DNA of 64,000 nt from Isoetes taiwanensis (GCA_021234155.1 JAJEKV010000108.1:400415-464414), one strand, 5' to 3'; counted from the stretch's first letter, positions 10,709 to 23,329 are shown. The notes: generated by a model from the sequence alone, not told the origin. Program-made: numbers and translations.

Positions 10709-11400
10709 TTAGCTTGAAAGGAGTGCCAGATCTCCTAATTCCCACATAAGCTTGGTTTCTATAAATTGTGGCTGATGATCAGAGATTGAGGTACTTTCAT
10801 CACCGAAGACTATACAATTATCCCAGAAAGAGTTATTCGAATTGTTGATGTAAAATCTGTCAAGAGCACAGAATACTCTTGAATTACCCTCTTGTTTGTT
10901 TGGACAAGAGTATTTGGCAGTGGAGGATGGAATGTGAGAAAAGGTAAAGTTATCATGAATTTCATTTTCTATCTTCAAATCCCAACTAGGAGTATTATTG
11001 AAATCCCCTACCAAAATCTATGATAGGGAACTGTGATTTTGTAGCCAAGTATTGATTTGAGACCAAAGATTTTTCCCTTTTTTTTGAAATAGTGGAAGCA
11101 TAGATATTTATGGTGCCAAAGTGCAGGTCTTTATGGCTAAAAATCACTGCTTGCGAGCATTTGCATGGACCGTTATAGACAAGACTATGAGTGAGATTTT
11201 TCCATATGATGCAAAGACCACCCGAGGTACCTGTAGCCTCTATCCAAATGGAGGAATAACCAGGTCCAATCCAATTAGAAAGATTTGAGCATTCAAAATT
11301 ATGCAACTTCAATTCTTGCAATAAAATGATGTCTGCATGGTAATCTCTAATTTGAGAGATGGCTCTTTTTCTTTTCAGAGGTCCTTTGATGCCCCTAAGA
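10709..11400 (-). pseudogene. LINE endonuclease domain (APE type)
   Basis: Minus-strand frames give GGLCIIWKN, then GDFNNTPSWD and near the end of the domain SISDHQPQ, in the order expected of APE-like LINE endonucleases (Asp/Asn of GDFN and the SDH catalytic pair). In the family this enzyme nicks target DNA to prime reverse transcription. The domain is split into two frames around 11000-11020 and so is inactive as it stands. Confidence 0.8.
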
Positions 11401-12296
11401 TTCTAGGTCATGATCTTCGCGAGGAGACAAATAGCTAAGATAAGCTGATAGACTCTGAAAAAGAAGAGATTTGTCTATATTAGCCCTTTAGAGTGACTCC
11501 TTGTATTTCTTTTTTACTGATGTCTAGTGTGAAGAGCAGGAGTGTCGAGCATAATATTAGTTTTTTCAGCTTACTAGCTTTTTTAGAGTTTGATATTTTC
11601 ACTTTTGACTTAGAGAAAGCCATATCATCAGAGAAGGATAAAAATCTACATCTTCCCATGAATTAATCACAGGTAAGCACTCATTTTTCTTATCAGAAGA
11701 TTCTAAATCTAGAAGGTGTGGACATGCCCAAAATTTTGATTGACAACAATTATTTTGAGCCATAGTATTTATTTTTTTGGGAGATAGGGAGCTATTACCA
11801 TTAAACTCTTTAAGAGGAGTACATGCCTGTCAAATTGTGTGTCAGCAGGATTAGCTACATCCTCAGCTATATCACTTGCTAGATTGTTTACCCCATGGGA
11901 TTATGTCATCAGTGTTACCATTTGCAAATTCCAAATCTGAGTCTGAGTGATTTGAGTTCTCATTCATTTCATTTTTCTTTCAACTTGAACAACTGTAGCC
12001 TCTAAATTATCCTTCAAACGTATATCTGTTCCCTTTACACTACTGTCCACATGTAACTCAGAAAGCTGCTTTGCAATATGATCAGAGATTGAATTAATAT
12101 TCTGAGGGGAGCAAGGTTGGTCAGACAGCTCAATTAAGGGAAACGATGGAGAGGGAATGTGGCCATTTGGTAGATCACTGATGGGAACAATGGATAAATG
12201 TTGAGGTAAAGTTAGTGACTCTTCAGTATCTGCACAAACCTCATCATTTGCATTGGCCAAAACTTGGAATTTATTGTTACACTTAACCTTGAGAAG

Positions 12297-13725
12297 ATTA
12301 TCCTTGAAGGGTAGCCCATCCATATATCTATAACCACAAAGAAGATAATCATATACCATAAAACATGAGAGCTCCTACCCATGGTTCTGACTCATAAGGA
12401 AGATGACTGACTGGCTAGGCCTCAAGATAGAGAAGACCGAGTCATAACAATGGCGGGGCTGGCTATAGACAATGGCTAGGGTTGACCACTCCATCCGCCC
12501 CTCCTGTGCATACTTTGCAGAATGAGCTAGATCGGGCTCTGGCATGACTCTAGCCTTCCGGATACGCAATCCCATGGTATCACCCATCGGGACTACTCCA
12601 GGTTGCATCTCCCCGATCCATCGAGGCAGGAAGGGTTGCATCTTCCCTTCCCGGGGTCTAGAGGTTCCACGGGCGGCTAGAGAATCGTGGCGACACACGA
12701 TTCGTACCCGACTTAACCCCCCAAAATAGGAGCCAAGCTGGCACTTGCAACTCCTGAGAGGCAAGGCGACACCATTGCCCCAGAAGGTGTCAGACCCATG
12801 CCCGGCCCACACAAAGTGACTGACCATAGGCCCAGCCCGCTATGAGATCCCCAGTAGCCACGCTCAGCAGGGATCCTCCCTCCATATTGCCCCTAGCCCC
12901 GTTGTGTAGTGCTGAGTCACATCATTGCCCCAATAGCCCGGTGGGCTCTTATGCACAGGCCGCATATAATAGGAACTAAGGGGTCTAACTAGGAGCATAC
13001 TGCATAATGGCTACTAGGTCTCTACCCCGCTTCCCAATACAAGAGGAGCAAACATGATCAACCAACATCACATAACATCATATCATGATAATCATAATAA
13101 GAACATCTTAACCTAATCATATATATCTAACTTACAGTTAGGGTTCCTTGATTAGGGTTCAAGATGTTGAATAAGGGTTCTAGGATGGCTCTACTCTAGA
13201 TACGAAATACTAACCCATCTGGAGTGCTAACTTCCAGATGAACTACTAAGAGCACTGCTCTACATACCTACTCCAGAAGCACTCCCTCCAAATCCTGGTG
13301 TCTCCGTGGTCTTCGAATTGGTCGAAGCTGCACTTGCTCCAAGATCGAATCCACACTCCGGGGGCTGCGGCACTAGACTATGCCACAACAAACGGTGCTC
13401 GAAACGGAGTTTCGAGTGCATAGATGAGTCTCAGGGTGATATGGTCAGGAAAAGAGGTCTAGGGTTAGGGTTTGGGCTAATATAAGTTAGGATCCACATG
13501 GGATGCCACGTGGCACCAATGGGGTGGGGCCGTGTGGCAGTTTGCCCAATAGGATAAGGCCATGTGGAAATGGGCCTTATCTTAAGGTTATCTAAGTTAA
13601 ACATTTAACTTAGATGTGCACCCATTGCCACTTCCTAAGGTATACAAGGCTATAAGGGTAGACTTGTATAGTGACGGGTCCAAGAATATATGTATTTATG
13701 GCGTATATTCCCATGGAACGTCACA
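12297..13725 (-). mobile_element. LTR copy 2 (3' LTR, minus orientation), truncated
   Basis: This is the reverse complement of LTR copy 1 (1223-2743), matching from its TGTGACGTTCC start (13725 downward) to about base 1280 of the LTR. On the outer side lies a purine run (minus strand GGGGGGGAGAA, 13726-13737) that fits a polypurine tract, so this is a 3' LTR and its internal region lies at higher coordinates. The last 230 or so bases of the LTR are missing at the LINE junction. Confidence 0.8.
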
Positions 13726-13737
13726 TTCTCCCCCCCT

Positions 13738-14481
13738 TAGGATAATGTTGTCCTGACAAACTAAGGCTATATTTATACCTATACAAAATTATATAGCCTT
13801 AATAACAGTAATGCTATAATGCGTCAAAACATTATCACACAATTATTAGAGTTCATAATTTAAGTCTAAATTATGGCTCCCACTTCCACGTAATGCGCTC
13901 CCGTCGGTCCTCCCCTATGCTCGCCCTGCACGAGTAGCACATTACGTTAGGTAAGTTAATAAATTGTGGTTTTAGGGGACCACTTTACCTACCTCCTTGA
14001 GCCGAACTACTAGCTCAAGGTTACCCTACTACCTTGCACCCGATCATGGTCCCTAAGGATTTGAGCTTAAGGAACATTTAAGATGCTCCTATCATCGCCC
14101 ATGATCAAGTGCTACCTTGTACTCGACTACCCGTTGTCGAGTACACCCCAGTGCATCATGCCCCAAGGGTTTCAAGCTAGGGAACGTCTCACGATCCCAT
14201 CATCGCGCATAATCACTTAACCTACCCCCCTATGGTCAGGTGTGCGAGCCCCGCATCGTGGCATAGAGAGCATCCGACAGATGTCCCATCATCGCCCACC
14301 ATGCCTCACTTCCTCTCTCCCATGACCCTATTGGTCATGCGCACCTCTTGGTGCATGTTGGCCTAGAGAATGCCTTAAAGGCATATCTCATCATCGCTTA
14401 CACGTTCCAAGATTCTGGCACATGCACTCTACTAGCTAGAATACATATGCCAGAGCTAAGGCTAACTAAGAAACATACTAA
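13738..14481 (-). repeat. gypsy 3' internal remnant with degenerate tandem units
   Basis: This stretch precedes the polypurine tract of LTR copy 2 on the minus strand and is probably the 3' untranslated end of that element. The motif CATCATCGCCCA recurs in variants near 14092, 14200, 14288 and 14386, giving a degenerate tandem repeat of about 90-110 bases. I found no coding sequence. Confidence 0.5.
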
Positions 14482-14502
14482 GGGTAAAAGCATGCTAGGG
14501 TG
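14482..14502 (+). mobile_element. terminal inverted repeat B (left end)
   Basis: GGGTAAAAGCATGCTAGGG followed by TGTCATACAT matches TIR A and the MITE ends (consensus GGGTAAAAGCATGYTAGGG, then a TACAT block). It stands 360 bases before the transposase-like gene at 14840. The partner right end was expected near 23400-23750 and was not found, possibly lost where the gypsy fragment begins. Confidence 0.6.
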
Positions 14503-15580
14503 TCATACATTAGTTCTAAATTCATGTACTATTTTGCACTAGAAAACCCATTTTTTATGTAATTTTGAATGTATGGTAGGAGGCCACGTGCTTGTCGTTA
14601 TATATTTAAAAAAGGAATATATTTGATTGTTTGTCATCATGACATGAAGTGGCCGACGGTTGTTGCGAAATTTTGGGCACAATCACTGGATTCCCTCTGA
14701 TGCAAGCAAATTCCCTCCAATCCATCCGAAGGCAAATTCCCTCCAATCTACGGTCTAAGAATCTAAAACAAAGAAAAGAATTTCAAATTCTTGCCGGATC
14801 TTTGCATGCATATCAGTTTTCATAGTAGTAGTAGGGACATGGCACAAGAAAATCAAAGTATGAACAGAATTACTCAGGGTGGTGTCCAAAATGAGGACGG
14901 TGATACCGAAATTGACAAAGGAAAGCAGTAAATGGTTGAACAAGATACTCTAAATGACATGCTGAATGAAGTGATAGAGAGTGATACTGTCAACAGTGAG
15001 AATGGCAGATCATATTCCAGGTACTTCACCAAAAAAATCAGGAAAAGAGCAGAAAAGGTTGTTGAATGCTTTAGAAATGAAGCCAGTTCTCTATCTCCTG
15101 GTGAAAATTGGTTTCCAGAATCTTGCAAGATAACAGGCTTTTGGGGTTGTTTAAACCTGTGATTGGGCTACCTTCAGAAGCAGTGGTGAAACATTCATTG
15201 TTACAAAATCTCAAAGATGGTTTAGAAGAGGTTAAATCTTCTAATAGCAAAGTGACAAGTTGGCGACCAAGCACTCGCTTTTATCCATGATTGTTGGGAA
15301 AAATGGGGAATTGAAGCAAAAAAAGGAGTTGCTTCAAAAATGTTGAACCGCCATCCTCGAAATTTGTCATATCTATGCCGCAGTGTAAGAAAGAGAATGA
15401 AAATTGCAGGTCTAATTATATGGGCATTAGCAAAGTGTAAAGAGAAGATCTGATTGTTTGGACGAAGATACAAAGCAATTAGTCATCCAATTTTGGTTAA
15501 ACAACACCAAGGTTTCACCTAAATACAGGGATGTAAGAAAGAAAAGGCATCAGACAATCCAATTTCTTGATATACCACGC

Positions 15581-16970
15581 TGGGGTAGCCCTTAAGCTCG
15601 AAATATCGCCAAAAGGCTATTTTTTTGTACATTTGCATTTTTTTTCACTATTGTTGACTAGGATCAATGAGGAGTGGTGCCAATAAAATATCGCCACCTT
15701 GCCTACAAAATTTTCTCCCTCCACTCATAAGTTAGCCTACGTCACTAAATGATGGATTCTTGGATTCGCCCCCATGTGAATTTCATTCTTGGTAATTATT
15801 CTAAAATCGCCCCTTAACCCCCCAAAATCATGTAAAATTAATATGAATTCTATTCCGTTTTTTGAATTGCGGTTTACCTCAAAAAAAAAAAGAGGGAGGA
15901 GAAAAACCATGCATGTTACATGGATCTCATGATCCGACTCCAACATCCAGGTATGCAATCCTGGAGTATTTTTGCTTTTAGTCTGTTGTTTATCCATTCT
16001 TAAAAAGATGACTAAAATCAAATCGGTTTGTGCGTGCCCACCATAATATGCAATTATGCCTCGGCTAAGTTTGTGTACTTGATGTTGTTTAGCCCTTAGT
16101 GTGGAGCTATTGAGATTTACAATCGATAAGGTCTACGAGGTATGTTGTAGAGTAGTTATAGTTGTCATTTTATTAGAATATTTGCCCTCTTGATTTGGTT
16201 ATGAGACAATTGATTTTCTTACATTTTAGAGCAAACCGCATACCTTATCTTGGCTATCAATTTTTCTATTTTTGTTATCATGATTATTTCTATGTACGTT
16301 GCAACTAATCTAGGTAATACATGATGTATATGATTGTTTGTCTCCCGAATTTTAATCATCAACTGCTCAGTTCAGTTGTTCCACAGACATCCTTATGACA
16401 TGATCAAACTCTTCAAATTGGTGACGAATGATGTTAAATATCGTGGTAGAAATCTAGGGTTTAGGCACCAATGTCTTTTGATTGCGGGATTAGACTATTA
16501 CCTTGTTTTTCTAACGGCCCATTATCTAGTCATTTAGAAAATACAATATCTAAGCATTTTATCGCTCAATTAGGGGTGTCACAATGAAGGTAAATTTAGG
16601 GTCCAATAAAAATTAATGCCTTAGGGTACTACTAGATGGGTGTAATTTACGTTTTTATTGTTGACACTAATCAGCTTGGCCTTTCTCTTGTGAAGACACA
16701 TATGCCAATGTCTGGTAACATGTATATTCATTATGTGAGCATTACGCTTACAACTGTATACAGACATAACAAATATATATTGTAGACCCAAATTTTACTT
16801 GTAAAAAAAGTATATATTCCATCGCTTGATGGACGAAAGATTCGCCAAGGTTGCTATAACTCAAATTGAAGTCCGAAATAAAATTGCCAACATAACTAAT
16901 CAAAAAAAGCTAAGATTCGCCTCACATTCTAAATTACACCTATGAAAATTTGGGCTTAAGGGCTACCCTG
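15581..16970. mobile_element. non-autonomous hAT-like element inserted in the transposase-like gene
   Basis: The ends are inverted: TGGGGTAGCCCTTAAGC at the left and, read inward, CAGGGTAGCCCTTAAGC at the right. It is flanked by TACCACGC (15573-15580) and TACCACAG (16971-16978), an 8-base duplication with two mismatches, which fits hAT insertion. Length 1390 bases. Inside, the motif GATTCGCC recurs near both ends. No transposase is seen; short frames are meaningless. It interrupts coding sequence of the surrounding gene, so it came later. Confidence 0.75.
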
Positions 16971-17449
16971 TACCACAGATATTTCATTCTTTATTGTATG
17001 AAATGCTTTTGATCCCTCATGTATATGTTCACTTTTATTGGAATTTATAGTATCTTCTTTGTTTTGATGTATGAATGCTTTCTAATGACTGATCTATCAT
17101 TTATGTATTCACTTTTATTTACTTTTACATATGCAATCACCTTTGTTGGTTTGCTTACATTTATTGACCATGTATATTATACTAAATCTTCCTTTCTTAT
17201 TTATGCAGTGACTCCAAAAATCTTAACCAATGTACAGATTAGATATTTGCATAATATTGTATGTCATACATGTCTATAGAGTACATATCTTGTACTCAGA
17301 CTTTCAGATAGTGCCTAGGGACTTCAAGAATTTACTCTAGAACATTAATATGCTCTAGGGTACAGTAATGTACCCACACTGCTACTTTATCCTTACACAT
17401 GTATTTAATGTACATGTGTAATGTGTATTCTGTTGTCCTTATGTATATT

Positions 17450-17527
17450 GTAAGTACATGTGAGTACATTGTGAGTACATCTGAGTACATATTAGTACAT
17501 TATGAGTACATGTTAGTACATTTTGAC
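17450..17527 (+). repeat. GAGTACAT tandem array
   Basis: Seven copies of (G/T)(A)GTACAT with 2-4 base spacers, about every 10-12 bases. The same GTAC-rich style occurs near 8160-8230, 23405-23480 and in the MITE at 57228-57503, all parts of TIR A/B related elements. It may be a set of protein-binding sites or a simple microsatellite. Confidence 0.6.
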
Positions 17528-19618
17528 TCCGCACGTACTCAATTGCACATACAAAATCTTTTATTAACTATGATGATTTGAATGCACAGGCTGAGCTGCA
17601 GAGGCAGACATTGGCATCAGATTGTTCGAATACCTCAAACCTGATTGTGTAAGGAAGCTAAAAGAAAGAAACACATGTTGTTGTGACAAGCATGAGCAAG
17701 CAGAGAACTTCAAGAAGGCATTTAATTCTATGAGGGCTAAGCTCCACATCAATTGTAGCCGCAATTGTGAAGTTTGTCTTTGCTAACAAAATGTTGGAAT
17801 TTAATGGGGCTCACAAGCATACATACTATAATGTCAACACTCTATGGAGGAGTATGGTTTTGTCCAAAAACGGGATAGTAATGAGTGGCACAAATTAAAT
17901 TGTATTACAAGTGATTGCAGAAGTGGTGGTAAGTAGAACATTATCTTGTGTCCAAAAGAAACAAAAAAATGAAAGTCAATTGGCAAATATACTCTTATGT
18001 GGATGAAGTCTAAAACTAAGTCTCAAGAAGGCTTCAGATTGGACAAGACAACAAATGCACAGAATCTTTGGATGCCATGTTTGGTCACATGAAGACATTT
18101 ATCCATCACAACTTTGCAGCTCGGCAAAAGCAAAAATTCCCGAAGATGTGTTCAAAACCGAGAGATGATTGTTGATATCGATTGGTTGACTTTGGCGAGA
18201 AAATTATACATTGAAGCCTTTCAAAGAGGTTCGATCGAACATTGGAATGCATACCAAATTACTATAATGGTACAGATTACCATGCTAAAGGTAAATGGCA
18301 TCTTGAAGAAGACTGTTCACTTGTATATTTCTCGATGACGTAAAATCATGATACACATTTTGTACAACATGCATTTAAGCTTCATCCAAAATGGCTGAAA
18401 GAGAATGGTGGATCTCATGTACAGTATCATATTGTGTGGTCTCGATGGTTGTCTTTGCACAATATAAATCCAGAAGAAATTTATATTTCATTACCAGGTA
18501 CCATGTTGAATATGGAATTCGTTTACAATGGAACTACTTTGGTTCTGGGCATGGAAAAGGTGAACATGATGGAGAGTCTGCCAAGGCCAAGCAGGTACTT
18601 GCAGCCGAACAGTTATGAGAACATGGAACAGAGATTAGAGGTGCACATGATGCTTGTGTTGTCTTGAGGAGCAAGCAATCTAATGTTAACAGTATCTTGA
18701 GAAGTGAAGGAGTCAGGATATTGATAGAACCAATGATTGGATGTGCAACCTCTTCCGGTATTCGAATTGCATGCTATAGCTTCTATAAGTCCAACTGACC
18801 CCACCTTAGTAATGGTGAGACCATTATCTTGCTTCCATAATGCTTGCATTAACTTTGAATGGGATGCTTGTGAGTCCATTTCATTACGTGGGAAGTGGCA
18901 ATTAGAGAAGCTAGTACCCAAAAGTAAGTACTCATTGTGAAGTAGAGAATGAGGAAACTGCTGCTTTTGCAAATGAAAATGAAGAGCTAGAAGATCTAGT
19001 ATAGGTAGGTGATATGTTTGCTTCTTTTGCTGCACCAGGAAATGAAGAAAATGTGCCATACTATATCCTTCTTTGCAAGAAAACAAAATTTGTTTTGCAA
19101 GTTAATGTTATTGACGATTACAAAAATTATCACCATACAGGTGAAATAGTCTCCACGTATTACTATAAAAAATTGTCTGGTTATCACCACAAGTATAAGT
19201 TATTGGATGACAAAAAGTTCTTGTACCGCAGAGTCATTATTGGAGCAAAGTTTGCAATGCCAAAAGTAAATCATAAGGTGAAGGGTGCTTCTACAGCTTA
19301 TGCATTGTCTACTGATGTGCATGAGATGCTACTGGAAAGTTTGCCTGAAATGCTACATGATCTGGAATAGCTTGAACAGATTATATGTTGGACAGATTAT
19401 ATGTTGGAGAGAAGTAATCTGAAAAGAGAAAAGTGCTAAGGAAACATGATTTATATTACATTGTAATTGAGTACATCAACTTATTTCAAAACATGTTTCT
19501 TGTTATTGATAACTTTATAGAATATATCAATTTCTTTTATGCCTAACTATTACATCCTGGTGGCTGAAATCTCATAGGTATTGCATCCATTCTCCTAAGA
19601 TTTCGGAGCCATATAATG

Positions 19619-22600
19619 TTAGGGGACTAGTTGTGGCAGAGGCCAATCTTTGCTTCTCTTGCAATTGAAACCCACTCCAGCCCTCCTAGCGGCCAGGTTG
19701 GATTTTGACGGTGTGCACTTGGCAAGCCCCGATTCCTTCCCCAAGGATCGTGGATCATAGATCTTGTGAATTGCCCAAAGTATTGTTAGCATCTCATCCC
19801 CGGTGCTTCTACTTTCGATCTGTTCGACCTGTTCCCATAATCCAGGCAAGCTAGTAAGGGAATCTTGCTTCATACCCTAAGCCACAAGAGAATGGTACAT
19901 CTGGAACATATTCTCAGTCCCTAAAGTAGATGGTGGTTCATTTGGTTCAACCTCTCGCTCCATGTACATGTACAAGTTCCTTTTTGTTCGTTCAACCTCT
20001 GCTCCATGTATAAATTCCTCTTCAATTTCATTTTCCTCAACTTCTAATCCAATAACAAAAATTAAAAATTATTAGCATTTATAAAGTATTAAATGTAAAA
20101 CTTCCTCAACCATAAATATTAATAATAGATATAATTTAACAAGTACTCAAAAGAGTTATGAAAGCAAATCCACATCTAGAAAAGTTACAAAGAAAGCAGA
20201 TTCACTTTTATCAAAGGCATTATACATAGGCCTTTTATTCCGGCTCATATCTTCATACGTATTCATCCACTATAGTCTTGATGATAATGTCACCATATAT
20301 GTCCCAAGAGTCATCCAACTTATGCTCCTTTATGTAATTGGTAAAATTTGGTGCATATTTCAACCCTACCAACCAATTAAATAAGAAGGATGATGGTTGT
20401 GGCGTTCTATCAAAGATGTCCATAGTGGCACACAAACATAACTTTCTTTATTGAAAAAGAGCTTTGTGCTTAGACTCAAACACACCATGAGTCTTAACCA
20501 TTGTATTTAGGATATTCAATTAAGAAGGAGGATGGTTGTCGCGTTCTATCAAAGGTGTCCATAGTGGCACACAAACATAACTTTCTTTATTGAAAAGAGC
20601 TTTGTGCTTAGACTCAAAACACACCACGAGTCGCGACCTATTGTATTTAGGATATTCAATGACAAGACTATCCATAGGTACTACTTGAGGGGTTACACCA
20701 ACTGAATTTGTGTAAGGAAGTCCCCAACATCTCTCTTTTCCATAAACATGATTAAATTTTGGGATGCCATCTTCATAGAGCTTGTCCAAAATTGATGTTA
20801 TGATATCTAAGGGAATAGTTGACCATATGGCCAAATCCCAATGAAAGGAGGCATATTGAAGTATTGCTTCATTGTTGGTCTGCAGTACAAAACTCCATGT
20901 TCTGTAATTATGGGCTTGTAAGAGGAAATATTGATTCCTGGAGTTCTATAAAAGTAACCCAGAACACCTTGGATCTTAAATATTAGGAGTCCTATAAGGA
21001 AACAAAGTATAATTAACATACAGTAGCACTAGGATTGCAACCATTCATTGATTACATTATCAAGATTACATAAAGCCAAATGGCTTAGTGTTGTTTCCAA
21101 TAAGAAAAAAGCCAATTGGCCTCATTTGATAAAGAGTTATGAAAGAAGTTAAGCACTACCATGCTTCTCTTTGCAGGTGCTAGTAGTGCCTGTTTCGAAG
21201 GAGATGGCTCTTATAATTAATCATGAGTTTTAATGAGCACATGTCTCTTGGACCGTGCATACTCCACTGATCAAACCAATCAAGAGAAAGCGAAAAGAAT
21301 GAAAAAAAATAGTTTTCTAATTAAATATTATATAAAAAAGCAATTGTTGATATGTTATCTCACCATGCTCTTAGCCTATACCTGGGCATCCACAAAGGCT
21401 TGCATATAAGCCATAACATAAAGACCACAGGAGGCCAGGTCACCTTGTTGTGGAACCTCAGGTCTAATTTCTTTCTGCACTGAATTCTTCACATAAATAT
21501 CAATCTTACGAGAACTGGAATTAGTCAATGCTTTGAATGATATCTTTATGAAGCCCGCAATAGAAAATAACATCTGAATTATGCAAACATTACACTCAAT
21601 TAATAGTGAGTGCACTTACATCATGCACTTACATCGCGGTCAACGCCGCATTCTTTGAAGCGCCAAAATAAGGATAGTGGGAGAAGACAAAGGGTACGCT
21701 GAGTTCTTGGCCTTATCTAAAACAATGATGACTAGTGCATGGTGCATAGGATCCTCAATCTGATTGGAATTATAATGTAATCGGCATTTGCTTAATATGA
21801 TTTCTGAAGCCCTTTTGAACTCTGCCCAATCCAGACTGTACCATCAAAGTTGCCTCAGATGACAGTTTGTTAAAGGCTGTTCTGTAGGCTAAAAAATTCT
21901 CTGAAGGGAAGAAATAAAATGCATCACACCATTTGTCAGGCATAATGCTAATCAGATACCTATTCACAAAGCAAGTGAGTTAGATGTTTAGTAGTTAACC
22001 ATAATGCAAAAAAGAATCTGATCAAGTTACCTTCCAAATATATCTATATGCATATAGGACATGTGCCTGTCTCTGCAAAGACCTTCCACACAATATTTAG
22101 TCACCTTGATTAGAGGCTTTTGCTGGAAAGGGTAGCATGGAACTATTTTCAACAAGCTCTCAAGGTTCTCTGTAAACCAAACTTGCATTATTGAGAGACA
22201 AACGAATTGCAACTACAATGCATCTTACTTTACTCTCTCAATATTTTGTCATCTCCAGATCGAAAGCACTTTCAGATGATATTTGGCTTCTAGTCCTGCA
22301 GAAGTCATCATAAAATTGTTCATATATTACACTTTAACAGCTTCAACTAACATAATAAATATTCACCTTTTGGTTGAAGTTGTATTTTGCATAGACTCCT
22401 TCCTTTTTCTTGTCTGCTTCTCCTGTTTAACAACCTTGGTCTCCTCAACCTTGGTTTCCTCTATGTCATCAACCTTAGTTGCCTCAACCTTTGTTTCCTC
22501 AACCCTGGTTTCCTCCACTGCCACATCATCCTTTTGGATCTCTTGTACCTCTACCATCTCTTCCTCTCCCTTAATATGGCTACTATCCTCTATCTTTTCA

Positions 22601-23320
22601 ATGGTTGCCTGAACAAAAGCTGCAGAAGATTCACCAAATTCCAACACTTCAGCATAAATTAGTCACCAAAGTTAATCAGTATTGTGAATCCTAATTTTAA
22701 GTTAATGGTATACCTGTTGAATCATCACTCAACAGTATTTTAATTTCCTGCTGAAATGATGGCATTGGCTTAATAGGTTTCCAAATTGGTTTCTCGGAAA
22801 TTTATATTGTGAAGAAAGACACGAGGAACTGGAACTTTATACTATGAAGAAAAAACTTGAAGAACCTACAAAAATGGTGTTTAATAATTGCAAGATACAC
22901 ACATGCAAATAGAAGATGCAACATACCGCAGTATTAACTATGCTTTGCTCGCTTTAACTTTTCAACCTCTCACGCATAATCTACAAATGTTGAATTGGTA
23001 TGCTCGTGGCTATATGGAATTCCAAGTGACATATCAAGCTCATATGACATGAAAAATTAAATTCCGTGGATTGTAAATCAATCAAATGTGATATTTACTT
23101 ACATGTATCCGAGGACTTCACTGGTACCTCAAGCTCTTCCTCAAAAGATTTTACAAGGTTTACAGGTGATGCCCATGTAGAAGTATTTCCCAAATCCTCC
23201 TGACCATCTGTCAAATCCAATACCTTGGAAGAAAGTGTTGTTGGCTTTTTGCTATCATCTACAGTAGAGAGTACAAAAAGACTTGAGATAAGAAAAGGAA
23301 TATGCATGATTAACAAGACT
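19619..23320 (-). pseudogene. transposon gene with Ulp1/C48 cysteine peptidase domain
   Basis: Minus-strand exons read: VLDLTDGQEDLGN (about 23250); an acidic repetitive tail with VEETKVEATKVDD (22363-22647, Glu/Lys/Val/Thr repeats); then DPMHHALVIIVLDKAKNS (about 21720, the histidine-bearing strand of Ulp1 folds); QQGDLASCGLYVMAYMQAF (21376-21440, with the catalytic Gln-x-Asp/Ser-Cys-Gly); then further domains unique to this element (FKIQGVLGYFYRTP, IFDRTPQPSSFLFNWL, DPRSLGKESGLAKCTPSKS, AGVGFNCKR) ending in a stop near 19619. Exon-intron style boundaries and frame changes are both present. Ulp1-like domains are known in several plant DNA transposons, where they may process proteins or remove SUMO. 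It faces the transposase-like gene tail to tail 250 bases away, suggesting one two-gene element. Confidence 0.65.
20388..20662. repeat. tandem duplication inside the Ulp1-like gene
   Basis: About 135 bases are present twice in direct orientation (about 20388-20520 and 20523-20662), with around ten differences and small indels. Both contain GTCCATAGTGGCACACAAAC. The duplication breaks or repeats part of the coding trace after the peptidase domain. Confidence 0.75.
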
Positions 23321-23329
23321 ACAATATCA

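Larger units (their letters stand above)
8756..12296 (-). mobile_element. L1-like LINE, decayed, minus strand
   Basis: Endonuclease then reverse transcriptase pieces follow each other in the right order on the minus strand. The region 11400-12296 would be the 5' end with ORF1 (low-complexity frame at 11964-12359, no clear motif). The 5' end abuts the LTR copy at 12297, whose remaining 230 or so bases are missing on the far side, so the LTR was truncated or deleted here. The 3' boundary near 8756 is uncertain: bases 8755-8815 resemble part of the LTR at 40380-40450. Confidence 0.75.
14840..19370 (+). pseudogene. transposase-like gene (SDGC-QYKS / GHGKGEHDG family), broken
   Basis: Starts at an ATG (MAQENQSMNRITQGG). 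Coding traces follow in order: MLNEVIESDTVNSENGRSYS and KKIRKRAEKVVECF; PVIGLPSEAVVKHSLLQNL; GVASKMLNRHPRNLSYLCRS; after the 1.39-kb insertion and intron-like sequence, IPNYYNGTDYHAKGKWHLEED; an RNase-H-like core with (S)DGC, AQYKSRRNLYFITRYH and WNYFGSGHGKGEHDG; and a C-terminal domain (YYILLCKKTKFVL, GEIVSTYYYKKLSGY, AMPKVNHKVKGASTAYALS) ending at a TAG at 19368-19370. Spaced acidic residues in DGC and HGKG-x2-DG resemble catalytic positions of DDE-type enzymes described in animal and plant mobile genes, but this is my inference. Many single-base frame changes. It converges with the Ulp1-like gene. Superfamily not certain. Confidence 0.6.

Noticed and set aside
17450-17527. CRISPR-like array
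   Set aside because: Repeats of 7-8 bases with 2-4 base spacers in plant-like DNA; this is a tandem motif array.
6057-19370. one single gene from TIR A through the transposase-like gene B
   Set aside because: Attractive, since 6530-7774 could supply N-terminal exons, but TIR B and a fresh ATG lie before 14840 and LTR/LINE debris separates them; two elements are the simpler reading.
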